This document shows positions 14,989 to 26,793 of a stretch of 64,000 bases of DNA, one piece after another. Where the stretch lies: assembly GCA_004123355.1 (NCBI GenBank), contig SCHM01000004.1, positions 6,351,017 to 6,415,016 of the forward strand, read 5' to 3'. The translations under genes were made by a program, and so were the position numbers. Below the pieces are notes generated by a model, which saw nothing but the letters and a program-made list of their open reading frames with translations, was not told the DNA's origin and ran no database searches. The stretch is from Amphirosellinia nigrospora (lineage: Eukaryota; Ascomycota; Sordariomycetes; Xylariales; Xylariaceae). The stretch's first letter is position 1. Each line of letters starts with the position of its first letter.

Positions 14989-15262
14989 GTTACGCTTTAT
15001 ATACTTAAAAAAATAAAGCTTTAGTATATATAGTATATTATATATAAAATCTATAAATAAATAGGAAAAAAAAAAGGTTTAAGTTTTATATAGGCAGCTA
15101 TTTAAATATTTGCGTAGGGTAGCTGTATTTATTGCTAGTGCTTGCTTTTATTTACTGTAACTATATTTACTACGAATGGCAGTTATGTATTTATTGCAAG
15201 TAGAGATTATGGGTGCTATGGCTAGTAGTAGGGCATAGCTACTAGAGCTTGCAGATCTATAA
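14989..15262 (-). repeat. 3' LTR of Gypsy element 2
   Basis: The least decayed of the four LTR copies. On the minus strand it runs from TTATAGATCTGCAAGC to GCGTAAC. It matches the other LTRs throughout. Confidence 0.78.
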
Positions 15263-18200
15263 TTACCCCTTTTTTGAAAAAAGAGTAATTTAACTAGGGT
15301 TAAATTACGACTGCTTTTTAGCGAGAAGAGGGATTGTTTTGGGTTTTTATTAATATAAATTTTCGCAAAGCTTTATACTATTAAATTATTATATTAGTTT
15401 TTATATATTGTTTAAAGTTTTTTTTGCTTAATAGTATTTATATTTACGCGTTTTTTTTTTTTATATTTTTTTTTTATATTATAGCTTTATTATTATTTAG
15501 ATATAATATATTAAGTTATTATTTTGTACTATATTTAGCTATATTTATAATTTTATTAAAAGTTTAATTAAATTAAAGTTTTATTATAAAAATCTTTTAA
15601 TATTTTTATATTATTTTTAAAGTTTTTATAAAATATTATATTGTTGGATTTTAATTATTTATTTATATTATAATTTTTAATAATAAAGTTAAAAGTTTAT
15701 ATTTTTTTAATTTTTTTTTATTTTTAGGTTTTATTATTTTTTTTTTAGGTTTTCCGCTTTTTAACTTAATAATAAATTATTAAAGTATTTTTATAATCGG
15801 TTTACGTAAACGATTTAATGCTTTTTAAGTTATAAAAATATTTAATATAAAAATGTTTTTATTTTTTTGCGTATTTTAAATTTTTATTATATTATAAAAA
15901 GTTTAGCTTATCTGATAAACGATTTATTTTTTAAAACTATTTTTTTTTTAAAATTAATATATAGTTTTTTACGTTAAAATTAAGTTTATATTAATTTTTA
16001 TTAGTTTAGTTAGTTATACGTTTTTAAAATATTATAGGTTTTTTTTAGCTAATTTAATAAATTACGCTATTTTTTTATTTTTTTTTATATATTTATTCGA
16101 ATTGTTTTTTTTTTTTAAAAAAGCTTTTATAGTTTTTTATTTATAGTTCGATTTTTTTAGTTAAAGTTAAATAGTATTAAAAAATTTATTTTAATTTTAT
16201 AAAATAATAATTTTATTAAAACGTAAAAAATTAACGCTTAAACGTAATTTATAATAAATATATTTAAACTAATTATTTTAATAATAATTTATATATAGTT
16301 ATAATTTTTAGTTAATATATTTATTTATAATTTTTTATTTTATAGTTTATAATATTTTATAATAATTAGTATATATTTTATATTTATTAGTTTATATAGC
16401 TTATTTATAAAAGCAAAAATAAACTAAAGTTTATAGTTTAATATTACGGTTATAAATATTTTAAAAACTTAGAAAAGTTTTTTATAATATATTTTAGTAG
16501 CGTTTTTTATAGTTATTTTTATAATATAAAGTATAATTTATATTTATTTGCTTAAATAGTTTATTATAATTAATATATTATATTATATTTATTTTTAAAT
16601 ATTTATTTAAAATTAATAATAAATAATACTATATATATTTAAATATTAAAAAAAGTATAAATTTATTAAAAGTTTTATTTTTAAATATTTTAGCAAGTTT
16701 ATATTTTATATAGTTTATTATTAATAATTATAATTTTTATTTAGTTTAATTATTAATAATATTTAATAATAAGTTTATATATTTTATTTTTGCTAAAATA
16801 TAATAAATATTTTATAATATGTTTTTTTAATAAAATATATTTTTAAATATAAAAAATTAAAAATAATTAAACGTTTATAAAATATAGTTAATTTATTTTT
16901 TAATTTTTATAAATTTTTTAGTTTATTATTTTTTATTTATTAATAGTAAATTTTTATATTTATTTTTTATAATTTTTTTTAAAAATCCGCTTAATTAATT
17001 ATAGTTTTATAAAACGTTTAATTTATTATATATTTTAATAAAATTTATTTAGTATAATTTTATTTATATAAAAATTAATTATATTATATTATTAACCGGC
17101 TAAATATTATAAAATAACGTTATATTTTTTTTTAGTTTTATATTATTAAGTTTTTTTGTTTTATAATAAAACGTTAGTTAATATATTATTTTTCCGGGAT
17201 AATATAATATTAAAAATCGTATTTTAAAAAAAATTAACTTATTTAGTTTATTTTAAGTTAAAATATTATTTTTTATTAAAATTTTAATATTTAATTATTA
17301 ATAAATACTAAAAAAGCTTATTATAATTAATTAATTTAAGTTTTTATTTTTTAAAATATATATATTATTAGTAATTTTTTATTATAAATATTATAATTTA
17401 ATTTAATATTATAAAATATTTTCGAAAAATATATTATAAAATATTAAGTTTTATTATATAATTATAATAATACGCTAAAACTAACGCTATTAAAAAATTA
17501 GTTTTAATTTTTATTAATAAGTTATAATTAAAATATTTTAATAAAAAAAAACATATTAAAGTTTTTTTAAATTAATAAAATAATTTTTTATATTTTTTAG
17601 TTTATATAAAAAGTACGCTTTTTTATATTAATTAGTTTAAAAATATAATAATATAACTTTAAATATTAATAAAGTTTTAGTAAAAATTATAAAATCTTAA
17701 AAAAAATTATATATTTTTAACTAATATAAAAGTTTTTATTTTAATATAATATTAATTTTATAAAGTTTATTTAGATTTTTTAATATTAATAATATAATTT
17801 AAAAATTTAATTTTATAATATAAAATTCGGACTTTTTTAAATTAATTTATAGTTTAGCTTAAATTAATTGTTTTAATATATAATATATATAAATAATATA
17901 TTTTTTTATTATTTTTAAATAAATAATAATATTATTAACGTAAATATTAAAAATTATTTAAAAATTAATAAATATTATTAATATATTATTAAAACGTTAA
18001 AAGTTTATTAATAAAACTAAATAATAATATTAATAATTAATATATATTATATTTTATATAAAATATTATATAATTTTTATTTTTAAATAATATAAATATA
18101 ATTAAATATTTTATATATTAAATCGGGTAAAGATTTTTATTTTATTAATATAAGCTAAAGTTTTTTTAATAAAAAAAATAAATATTAGTTTTTTTTTATA

Positions 18201-21200
18201 ATTTTATTTAATTTATAATAATTTATATAAAAATAAAGCTTATTATTTGTTTTTTTTATAAATAAAATAATAATATTATATAAATATTATTAAATTTAAT
18301 AAAATTTTTATATAAATTTTTAATTAAAAATTTTTATATAGTTTTTAATTTATTAAATAATATTTTATATAAAAATTATAGCTTAGGTTAGTTTTAAATT
18401 TATTTTTAAAAAATTTTATTTTATAGTTTATTTATAAATAATATAAAAAATATATTAAAGTTAATTTGGCTAAAAATACGTACTAAGTTTTAATATTTTT
18501 TAAGGATTATTTTTTACGTTTTTATTTTAATTTTTTTTTTTTTTTTTTAAAAAATTATTTTGTTTTTTTTTAATTTTCCGATTATTTTATTAATTTTATT
18601 AATACTAATAATATAAACGTTTTTTATTTGGTTTTTTTTTATTATTATATTAAAATAATTATATTTAAGCTAAATATTTTAATTATTAGTTTTTTTTATA
18701 TTAATTAATATTATTTTATTTTATATAATAAAAATTTTTTTATTAAATTTTTAAATAAAAATTAAAGTTATATTTTTTATAAAAAAATATAGCTTATATT
18801 TTTTAAAAATAAGTTTTAATAAAAGCTAGTTAAATATTATATATTTTATTTTATTAAAGTTTTTTATATTAAATTATTATGTTTTAAAATAAATATTTTT
18901 AGTTTTTTATTTTTTAAATATTCGTTTTTTTTATTATTATTAATATTATATTTTTTTAATTTTAAAGTTATAGTTTTATTAATTAATATTAAATTAATAA
19001 ATTAAATATTATAGTTATATATTTATTTTATTTATTATTAAATAATATTTTATATTATTAATTAAAAATAACTAAAATAAAAATATTAAATAGTTTTATT
19101 AATAATTTAATAAAATATTATAATATTTAAATTATAGTTTATTTAAAATAATATTATAAATTAAATTAATAATAATTATAAATTTATTTTTAAACGTTTT
19201 TTTATATATTTTAATAATAATAAAAAAACCTAATTAATATTTTTTTATTTTTATTATTATATTTTATAACTTTTTTAATAAAAAAGTTATAATAATAATA
19301 AAGTTAAATAGTTTAATAATTTTTTTTACGAATTATTAGTTTATATTTATATATATATTTTTTTATATTTTTAAAAAATTATTTATAGTAAAAAAAATCT
19401 ATTATTATATAAAATATAAATATATAATAAAAGTTTTTATTTAAATATTTTTTTATTAGATTATTTTTATAATTAATAATATTTTTTAAAATATTTTTTA
19501 AAAAAAAAGCTATTTTTTTAAAGTTATTTTTTTTTTTCCGTATTTATTATAAGTTTATTTTTTATATATTAACTAGCTTAATATCCGATATATTATATAT
19601 AATTAAAATAATAATAATTTAAACTTTTTTATTAAAGTTTAAAAAAGTATTTTTTTAAAATATATTTTATTAATAATAATTAATAACTATTAAAAATTAA
19701 TTATTATATTTATTAACGTTAAGCTTAAATAATTAAGCAAAAATTATTATTATTATTATTAATTTTAAAATAAAATAAAAAATTATTCGAGCAAAAATAA
19801 AAAAAAAAAATAAAAGTTATAATAAATTTACGTTTTTTTTATAAGTTTTATTCATTTATAATTAGTTATTATTAAATAATAAACTATTTAAAAATAATAT
19901 TTTATATAAACGTTAAAATTAATATTTTTTTTAAATATTTTAATATAGTTTAATTATTAGTTATAAAAATAGTTTATTTTTAAACTTTTTTTTATTTAGT
20001 TTTATTAAGTTTAATTTTATTAGTTAAATAAATAAAAATAGTTCAAAATTTTAAAAATTTAGCTAATATATATTAATTAAAACTAAAAAATTAAAAGTTA
20101 GCTTTAGTTTTTTTATTATAATTAATATTAATATAAATTTTTTTAAAATATTTTAAAATAATTTTTAAATTAATAAATATATTAAATAATTAAATAAAAA
20201 ATAAAAAAAAAATTATTAGCTATATAGCTTTTAATATAAATTTTAATATTAATTATTTTAGCTATATTATTATAAAATTAATTAATATTAAATTTAAAGC
20301 GATTTTATAGTTTAAATTTATATTTTAAACTTAAGTTTATTTTTAATTATATTATTATAAAAAATAAATATTAATATTTTAATTATATAGTTATTTTTTT
20401 TATTATTTAATAAAATAAAAATTATTTATAATAATTTAATAAATTAATATTTATTAGTTTAAAATATTTAAGTTATTTTAAACGTAATTATATTATTTAG
20501 TTATTTTTATAGTTTATTTAATAGTTAATTAATAGTTTATTAATTAGTTTATTATTAGCTAAAATTATTTTTAATTATAAATTAAAAAATAATAGTATAT
20601 ATTAATATAATATATATTTATTATAAAAAATAATAATTTTATTTTATTTTTTTGCTTAATTAAATAAAATTTTATTTTATTTATTTAACTTTTTAGCAAA
20701 TATATAAATTAATAGTTAAATAATAATAAGCTATTATTAAAAAACGTATATTTTTATTTTTTAAAAAATAATAAAGTTTTTAATATATTATTTATATTAG
20801 TTTAATTTATATTTTATTAAAATTAAGCTAAATTATTTTATTATATTATTAGTTTAAAATAAAAATTAAGCTTAATTTTTTTTATTTATAATTTATATAA
20901 TTATTAGTTAAATATTAAACTATATAATTAAAACTAATAATATTTATATTAAATTTTTATTTTTAAATATATAATTATTAATAATATTATAAAATTATTA
21001 TATTAAGTTAGTTAAAAGTAGTTAGCTTTTATAGCTTATTATTATAATTTTTGTGTAGTTTAAAGAGCTAAAGTAAATATATTTTTTATTATTTACTAAA
21101 GTTTCGTTATAAAAAGTTTGTTATTTCGAACATTCGAAGCAAATAAGTCCAAAATATTAATAAAAGCTTTAGTACGTATAGCTATATATATTTATTATTT

Positions 21201-21317
21201 TAGTTTTTTTTTAAAAAATATTTTAATATTTTTAGGTTAAATTAGTTATTTAGTTTAGTTAAAAATATTATAAAAATAGTCCTAATATTTTATAATATTT
21301 TAAATAATTTATAGATT

Positions 21318-21592
21318 ATTATATTTTATATATTTAAAAAAATAAAGCTTTAATATATATAGTATATTATATATAAAATCTATAGATAAAATAAAAAAAA
21401 AAAAAAGTCTAAGTTTATAATATAGGCAGTTGTTTAAATACTCGCGTGGGCAGCTGTATTTATTACTAGTGCTTGCTTTTATTTACTGCAACTGTATTTA
21501 CTACGAATGGCAGTTACGCATTTATTGCAAGTAGAGATTACGGGTGCTGTGGCTAGTGGTGGGCACAGCTATTAGAGCCTGTAGATCTGTAA
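21318..21592 (-). repeat. 5' LTR of Gypsy element 2
   Basis: On the minus strand it starts TTACAGATCTACAGG and ends in a RIP-altered form of GCGTAAC. The outer part (21430-21590) has near-normal base composition; the inner part is AT-rich. Confidence 0.78.
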
Positions 21593-21619
21593 TTATAATA
21601 AACGCGTTTTTTAAATTTT

Positions 21620-21855
21620 TAAGTTTTTTTTTTTAAACGTTTTAGCTAGTTTATAAAGTTTTTTTTAAACTTGTTAATAAGTTTAAGCTTTTTTTAAAAA
21701 GTTTTTTTTTTTAAACGTTTTAACTAGCTTATAAAATTTTTTTCGGATTTATTAATAAGCTTAAGCTTTTTTTAAAAAGTTTTTTTTTTTAAACGTTTTA
21801 ACTAATTTATAAAGTTTTTTTTAAACTTATTAATAAGTTTAAACTTTTTTCGAAA
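21620..21855. repeat. 78-bp tandem repeat, three copies
   Basis: The marker TAAACGT recurs at 21634, 21712 and 21790, a constant 78-bp period, with the surrounding sequence conserved apart from C/T and G/A changes. Lies in the right half of the unclassified insertion. Confidence 0.75.
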
Positions 21856-21925
21856 AAAATAAAAGTTTAATATATTATAAAAATTAATATATTTTATAAT
21901 AGCGCTATTATTTAAAATATAAAGT

Positions 21926-22041
21926 TTATAATTATATTTAAAATTAAAAATAGCTTATAATTATATTTAAAATTAAAAATAGCTTATAATTATATTTAAA
22001 ATTAAAAATAGCTTATAATTATATTTAAAATTAAAAATAAT
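21926..22041. repeat. 29-bp tandem repeat, four copies
   Basis: Four near-identical 29-bp units begin at 21926, 21955, 21984 and 22013. They follow the 78-bp array by about 70 bp. Confidence 0.8.
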
Positions 22042-22990
22042 AATTTATTTTATTAGAAAACTTTTTTAATTTTATTTAAATTAAAAATCGTTTTAAAATT
22101 TTAATATCGCAGTAAATTTTCTTTATTTAAAATAAAAATTAATTATTTATTATAATATTTAATTTTTTAATTTTGCTTTATAACTTAAAATTATAGTTTA
22201 ATTATAAAATAATAATAAATTTTAATATTATTATTACTATTAATAAAATAAATATATAAAAAATATTATATATTAACGTTTATATTTATAAGCAAATTTA
22301 TTACTATTATTAATTAAACGGCCGAATATTTTTATAACGTAATTATATAATTATATAAACAAAAATATTATAGTTAATAAATTAAAATAAAATAACAAGT
22401 TTTACTATATATAATTTATTAAAAAAACGAACTAGCATAACCGGCAACTATAACTTACTTATTAACCTAAATATATAGTTCTTAAAAACTTAAGCATTTT
22501 TGCTTTTAAATTAAAAGGCTTTTAGTTATTATTTTATTATTATTATTATTAATTAAAATTAAAAAACAAAAATATATAAAAAATAAAAAACCTAAAAATA
22601 GCTATATAATAATATTATAAAACCGTTTGCTTTAGTAAATATACCGACTAAAATATAAAAAGCAATAAAAGCTAATATTTATTAATACTATTAAAAACTA
22701 GCAATAAAAATAAAAAACTAAAACTTTTAGCTTAAAAAATCTAAATATAAAAACTATAAATAATAAAATATTAAACCTATAAATATAATTTAATATTATA
22801 CTTAATAATAAAAAAATTTAATATAAATAGCTTACTATATAATAAGCCTACTATATTTTATTATATTTTATATATATTTTATAATTATTAAATAATACTT
22901 ATTATGCCCGAAACCCCCGGGGAGGTTTAAATAAAGCGGGCTACGGCCCTTGTACTAGCGTTAAACTTAATTAATCAATCAATCAATCAA

Positions 22991-23444
22991 TCTAAATAAA
23001 CAGACTAATTATAATAGTTCACAGCTTATAATAATTCATGCAACTGCATCACTCCTTGTCGATATGTGGGTAATACTTCCATATTGTTTAAAGCTTATAA
23101 ATGGACGATCCGGCGAATTTTAAGAGGTAATTAGGCATAATCTAGTTAGCTCCATGAAAGGTTTACACTGTTATTAGTAATCGTTAAATATTTAATGTCG
23201 AGTAATACATTTATTTGAAAAAAAAGGTCATTATAGTTTTAGGATTGTGATACCCTTGAGATTTTAAACGATCAGCTTTCCCGCCGCAATAGTACAGTAG
23301 ATTATCTTATGATGCCTGATGTTGAGCAATCATGAAAGGCTTATTGCGATGTCTCGTTAAGACATTCTATTTGTTTTCACTAAAATTATGACTCCCTCGT
23401 TACCATTAAGTTTCAAGATCTCAGTAGAAAACTTTGTTGTATAA
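22991..23444. other. intergenic, starts with LINE target duplication
   Basis: 22991-23002 is the right copy of the 12-bp duplication TCTAAATAAACA. Normal base composition returns immediately. Nothing else is recognised before the end of the secreted-protein gene. Confidence 0.6.
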
Positions 23445-23942
23445 TCAATTGCAAGAGTAGCCAGTGATGAGCCAATCGTGGTCCACAGGCTTAGCTACCC
23501 CAAATAGGTATGTGCCAACCCATCCGTTGCTTATGACGGCTTCGATCTCAGCGTCTGTCTCATAACCGGGCTTCGTATTCGCCAAATATTTGATCGTGTA
23601 AGGAGGCGCGAGAGAAGTCGATACGTCAATAAAAGTCTACGAATGACGGTTAGCAACACGCAGTGGTCATAAACTTCAAGACAAGGGGCATATACCGAAT
23701 CGACGGGTTGGTGCGTTGCTGAGAACCATCGGTCAAGGGAGCCTAAATAAATTGTCAATTCACCAACTGGAAGGAAGTAAGGAGATAAAGTATTGGGACG
23801 CACCAAAGGCTAGCGTCTCACCTACTCCCGACAAGTTTTTGTCTAAGGGTGAAACAGTCACGGTGCATCCGCTGTCACGGGCTTGGATCACTGCACCGTG
23901 AGCGGCGGTGGCTAAGCCGAGGGTGATGGTAGAGAAACGCAT
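23445..23942 (-). CDS. small secreted protein, three exons, unknown function
   Basis: ATG at 23942. Exon 1 (23942-23822), intron GTGAGA..CCAG (23821-23767, 55 nt), exon 2 (23766-23696), intron GTATAT..GTAG (23695-23637, 59 nt), exon 3 (23636-23445, stop TGA). The phases agree (121, 71 and 192 nt) and give 127 aa with no frameshift. The first about 17 residues, MRFSTITLGLATAAHGA, form a signal peptide, so the product is predicted to be secreted. Only two cysteines are seen in the mature part (SGC near the start, YSCN at the end), which could form one disulfide. I do not recognise the family. It lies 440 bp from RIP-mutated retroelements, a usual setting for candidate effectors. Confidence 0.65.
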
Positions 23943-25315
23943 GATGATAAGAGTATCGAAAGAGTTGGTTGCCTTGTAAGATCTTTGTCTTTGTGGTAAT
24001 GAGTGTTTTCGGTCACAGCTGAGAAGGTATCAATCGTTCTGGTGGTATTCTCTACATTATATATTCGGGTTCTCGTAGCGGTTACATGCAAATTCCATGC
24101 TACATAGGGCCGTTTCATTCTGTGGTGCCTCAAAAAGGAAAATGAATATGATGAAGAATCTACCTAGTAAGGATTCTAACCTACTCGGCTCTAGTGCGAT
24201 GACGAATCAGTAGCCCATATTTACAAAAGTTCTAACTTACATGGGGTACACTCCGGGATTCCTGCGGAAGGCGTGATGTAAACCAAAGTCCGCTCACTTA
24301 CATAGTAGTTTCTTCCTGCGATGTCGTTGTACAGCGCATCAGATAATGAATATTGAAAGCTCGAAGAAATGCATAAAAAGCTGTAAATGGACTAGATGGA
24401 CTAGATGCACTAGGATACCTAGGCTTAGATTAACGCAAGTCTGATCTCCAAGGAGGATTGATTCGCCCCCGGACAGCGTGGACCTACTTAAAGCGCCCGG
24501 CACTTCCTGGAATGATCGGTGCGGATCTACTGGCTCCATTTAGTAGGTGCCACCGGGGTGGCGGGTTTCAAACGTTGCATAAATACATGTGAAATTGGAT
24601 AAATATATGAACTATGGATTGTGCTCAGGGTGCAGGGCTGTAAGCTATAGTAAGTATAACCTGGGTTAGAATTTGCATAACGAAGACAGTTTCTTTCACG
24701 CACTTTGGGGTTTCGTCAACTGCTTAAAGTATACAAGTTATAGTAATATAAGGGCTATTTTACATAATCTTGGGGTACCGCTGATAGATGGTGTCTCCAT
24801 ATTATGCTATTTATATGGCCATCATCGTCATGTCGTTCTTTGATACTCCATTAACCTTGTAAACTTGCACTAACCTAATGGTGTGGTAAGGTCATGTTAG
24901 TAAGTACTAGTCTTATCAGATTCGTACGATGTTCTGGCTAGGTGTGCGAACACGTGACGATAGTATTCCTCGCCATCGATCCTCTCGTAGTGTCTCGCCG
25001 CCCACGCCTCTAGGAAGCACATCGAGGCAGCTCATCAGCGGCCGCCATGTCAGCTATAAATTTAGGAGTAAAAAGGCGTTATGTTGGAATCATCGTGAAT
25101 TTGGACTTAGCAGGTATCTTTGTAAACCATCACTGGAATGGCGATCCTTCGTAGGTTGGTGCTTTTTATTTAATAATGAAGTATGTAAGGCCAAGCTGTA
25201 TTATTGACATGGATTAACGGCATGGCTTTAACTCCACAATCGAAGCAACTCTATTTCCGCGTAGATCACTGCAACAAGGATAATTATACACATTTTATTG
25301 CGCTAACCGTATATA
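23943..25315. other. intergenic, no supported gene
   Basis: Only short open stretches without family marks, splice logic or signal peptides. The first about 100 bases should hold the promoter of the minus-strand secreted-protein gene. Nothing else is recognised. Confidence 0.5.
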
Positions 25316-25459
25316 TTAGCTTATAACATCAGCCTGGCCAATAGGATCATCTGTTCTCACCAACAGTGGCAGAGCCTCAGCAACCAGGCGAATGGCGACA
25401 GAAACCAAGAGGCTAAACTTAAACAACAACCAAAGGTACTTGTCACGAAGCCATAACGC
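25316..25459 (-). pseudogene. short hydrophobic coding remnant
   Basis: A 47-codon minus-strand stretch, bounded upstream by a stop (25460-25462), begins ALWLRDKYLWLLFKFSLLVS and continues with amphipathic, protein-like sequence (AEALPLLVRTDD) to a stop at 25316. It has no start codon, so at best it is the 3' end of a decayed gene or an exon whose partner is lost in the AT-rich sequence upstream (25460-25680). Family unknown. Confidence 0.22.
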
Positions 25460-26168
25460 CTAAGCTATAATATTAGCTATAGCGCTACAAAAACAAAAAG
25501 ATTATTTATATCTAGCCTAGTTACACCTACGAAAATATTTAAAGGCCTTCGCGCAACAATAAGTATAAATGGCCTACCCTATATTATAAGGTCTTTGATA
25601 GTACTTATATTAAGTGATCTATAATATTGTTAGAGAAATATCAAGCAAACGTATCAGAGCCTTAAAATTAGGTTCCCATGAAAAAACTTTTTTTTGATCA
25701 ACTTGGAAATATGATGTTTCCGACCAGTAACTATGTACTTAGGGAGCCAACTGAGCGCTCTAGCTTTGTAAGGGCTCAGATACTTCAATAATCGCCGGCT
25801 TGAAAGTTTCGCTCGCAAAAATCTGACGCTGGTCTACGAGAAAGGGAGAGAAATTGTTGATGAGATATGTCGTAATAATATCGTTTGCATTCGCGATGCT
25901 TTAGCGACGTAGCTGACAAGGCCTAGAGGTGAGCTTACGCTAGCTCAAGGTGATACATTCGTAGAGACAAGAAGTTTAGTCGTTGGATCTAGTCAGAATG
26001 ATATTAAAGGAAACCTGTAATGAGCGGATTTGATACGCGGTGCTCATCAGTTCTTACAATAGTTTGATGGTGGGGTCTTATGAGTATTGACATTCACTTA
26101 GGCACGGCTAGCAGCACTTCGTTTACGTGCGATCCTTAATACGATATCGATAATGATACGTAGGTCGA
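25460..26168. other. intergenic, no supported gene
   Basis: Part of it (25470-25680) is mildly AT-rich with TAGCTATA-type words like the RIP blocks, suggesting an old repeat fragment. No gene is recognised. Confidence 0.4.
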
Positions 26169-26793
26169 CTACAGTCTTCCGAAAATTTGTTTCAAAGTAT
26201 ATACCGATACTAAAATGCGTGGGGAACAAGACTTGGCTTTGATGTGCTCAAACCGCCTTCGATTTTCTCCGTCGCAGATTTTTCTTTCAGCAGCCCATAT
26301 CCACAATCCCTTAATCCGTGATGTGGAAGGCGCGGGGCGAGTCGGAGGTGTCTCAAACTCCGCCGAGAAGCTGTAATAAAAGCCCGAGTTTTTCCATATT
26401 CCCTTGTCATCAATGGGCTTGATAGGCCAGTGGTAGACGCCGTCTGAGAATTTCACAGCTTCTAATTAGGGATTACAATGATTAGTAACTATTCAACCAG
26501 GCGACAGAGAGTTGGTGACATGTTATACTTACTATCAAGAACGATGTCAAGCGAATCAAATTCGGGGACCTGCTCTCCAAAGGGACCAGTGAAGTAGCCC
26601 TTTACGTCTTGTTCCAAGCCGACAAAGTTAGCTGAAACGTGTCGGTGGGCTTCGCGTCGAACGACTTCCACTTAAGCGCAAAGTCGGTGCCGATCGTGTA
26701 GTTGCCGTCGACTGGGATGTCGTTCGTCCATACAATGCCGAGGTCTGCCAGCGCGACTGTGGCGAGGAGAGCGGAAACGCCGAGGAATTTCAT
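26169..26793 (-). CDS. secreted protein, unknown function, one frameshift
   Basis: ATG at 26793. The first 16 residues, MKFLGVSALLATVALA, are a signal peptide. The mature part begins DLGIVWTNDIPVDGNY and has a predicted N-glycosylation site (NYT). The frame closes with TAA at 26602-26604, but the next frame, one base lost, carries on with KGYFTGPFGEQVPEFDSLDI. A GTAAGT..TTAG intron (26532-26462, 71 nt) joins it in phase to AVKFSDGVYHWPIKP, and the chain ends at TAG 26169. The N-terminal pattern loosely resembles the beta-sandwich of fungal wall proteins of the Kre9/Knh1 type, but this is a weak impression. The tail after about 26340 may be read past an original stop. Confidence 0.6.

Larger units (their letters stand above)
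14989..21592 (-). mobile_element. Ty3/Gypsy LTR retrotransposon (element 2), reverse orientation, RIP-dead
   Basis: Full-length second copy of the element at 3501-10079, read on the minus strand (6604 bp). LTRs are at 21318-21592 (5') and 14989-15262 (3'). A purine tract, AAAAAAGGGG on the minus strand (about 15265-15275), directly precedes the 3' LTR as expected for a polypurine tract. The RT block decayed from DYRKLN is readable on the minus strand near 18205-18247. It lies within the unclassified insertion at 14321-22524. All frames are stopped. Confidence 0.8.
14321..22524. mobile_element. unclassified insertion in LINE copy 1, itself holding Gypsy element 2
   Basis: LINE copy 2 runs without a break at about 37010, but copy 1 stops at about 14320 and resumes at about 22526. 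Removing the Gypsy element leaves about 1.6 kb of other sequence (14321-14988 plus 21593-22524). A 10-bp inverted repeat, ATGCTTAAGT at 14321-14330 and its complement at 22488-22497, lies near the ends, although 27 further bases follow the right one. The right half carries two tandem arrays. No reading frame is recognisable. A RIP-decayed TIR transposon or a non-autonomous element is possible; the class is uncertain. Confidence 0.5.
1889..22990 (+). mobile_element. LINE-type non-LTR retrotransposon copy 1, RIP-mutated, with nested insertions
   Basis: Three segments of this block (1889-3500, 10080-14320 and 22526-22990) align in order with the uninterrupted element at 30998-37482, so they are one element cut by insertions. 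It ends in a (TCAA)n tail and is flanked by the 12-bp duplication TCTAAATAAACA (1877-1888 and 22991-23002); a simple-repeat tail plus a target duplication points to target-primed reverse transcription. At 12313-12324 the frame reads Y-A-N-N followed by I-A-I, the expected RIP product of a YADD reverse-transcriptase active site (both TpG to TpA), giving plus-strand polarity. No intact reading frame is left. CpA and TpG are nearly absent. The un-nested length of about 6.3-6.5 kb fits fungal Tad1-like LINEs, but that clade name is inference. Confidence 0.8.

Noticed and set aside
14981-21600. Exact target-site duplication of Gypsy element 2
   Set aside because: Flanks (TATAATT left, AATTATAAT right) are palindromic and AT-rich, so length and register cannot be fixed.
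21620-22041. Possible CRISPR-like array
   Set aside because: Units are directly abutting tandem repeats without unique spacers, in a eukaryotic RIP region.
24929-25207. 92-codon plus-strand frame
   Set aside because: Arg/Ser-rich with no motif, signal or splice support; typical chance frame.
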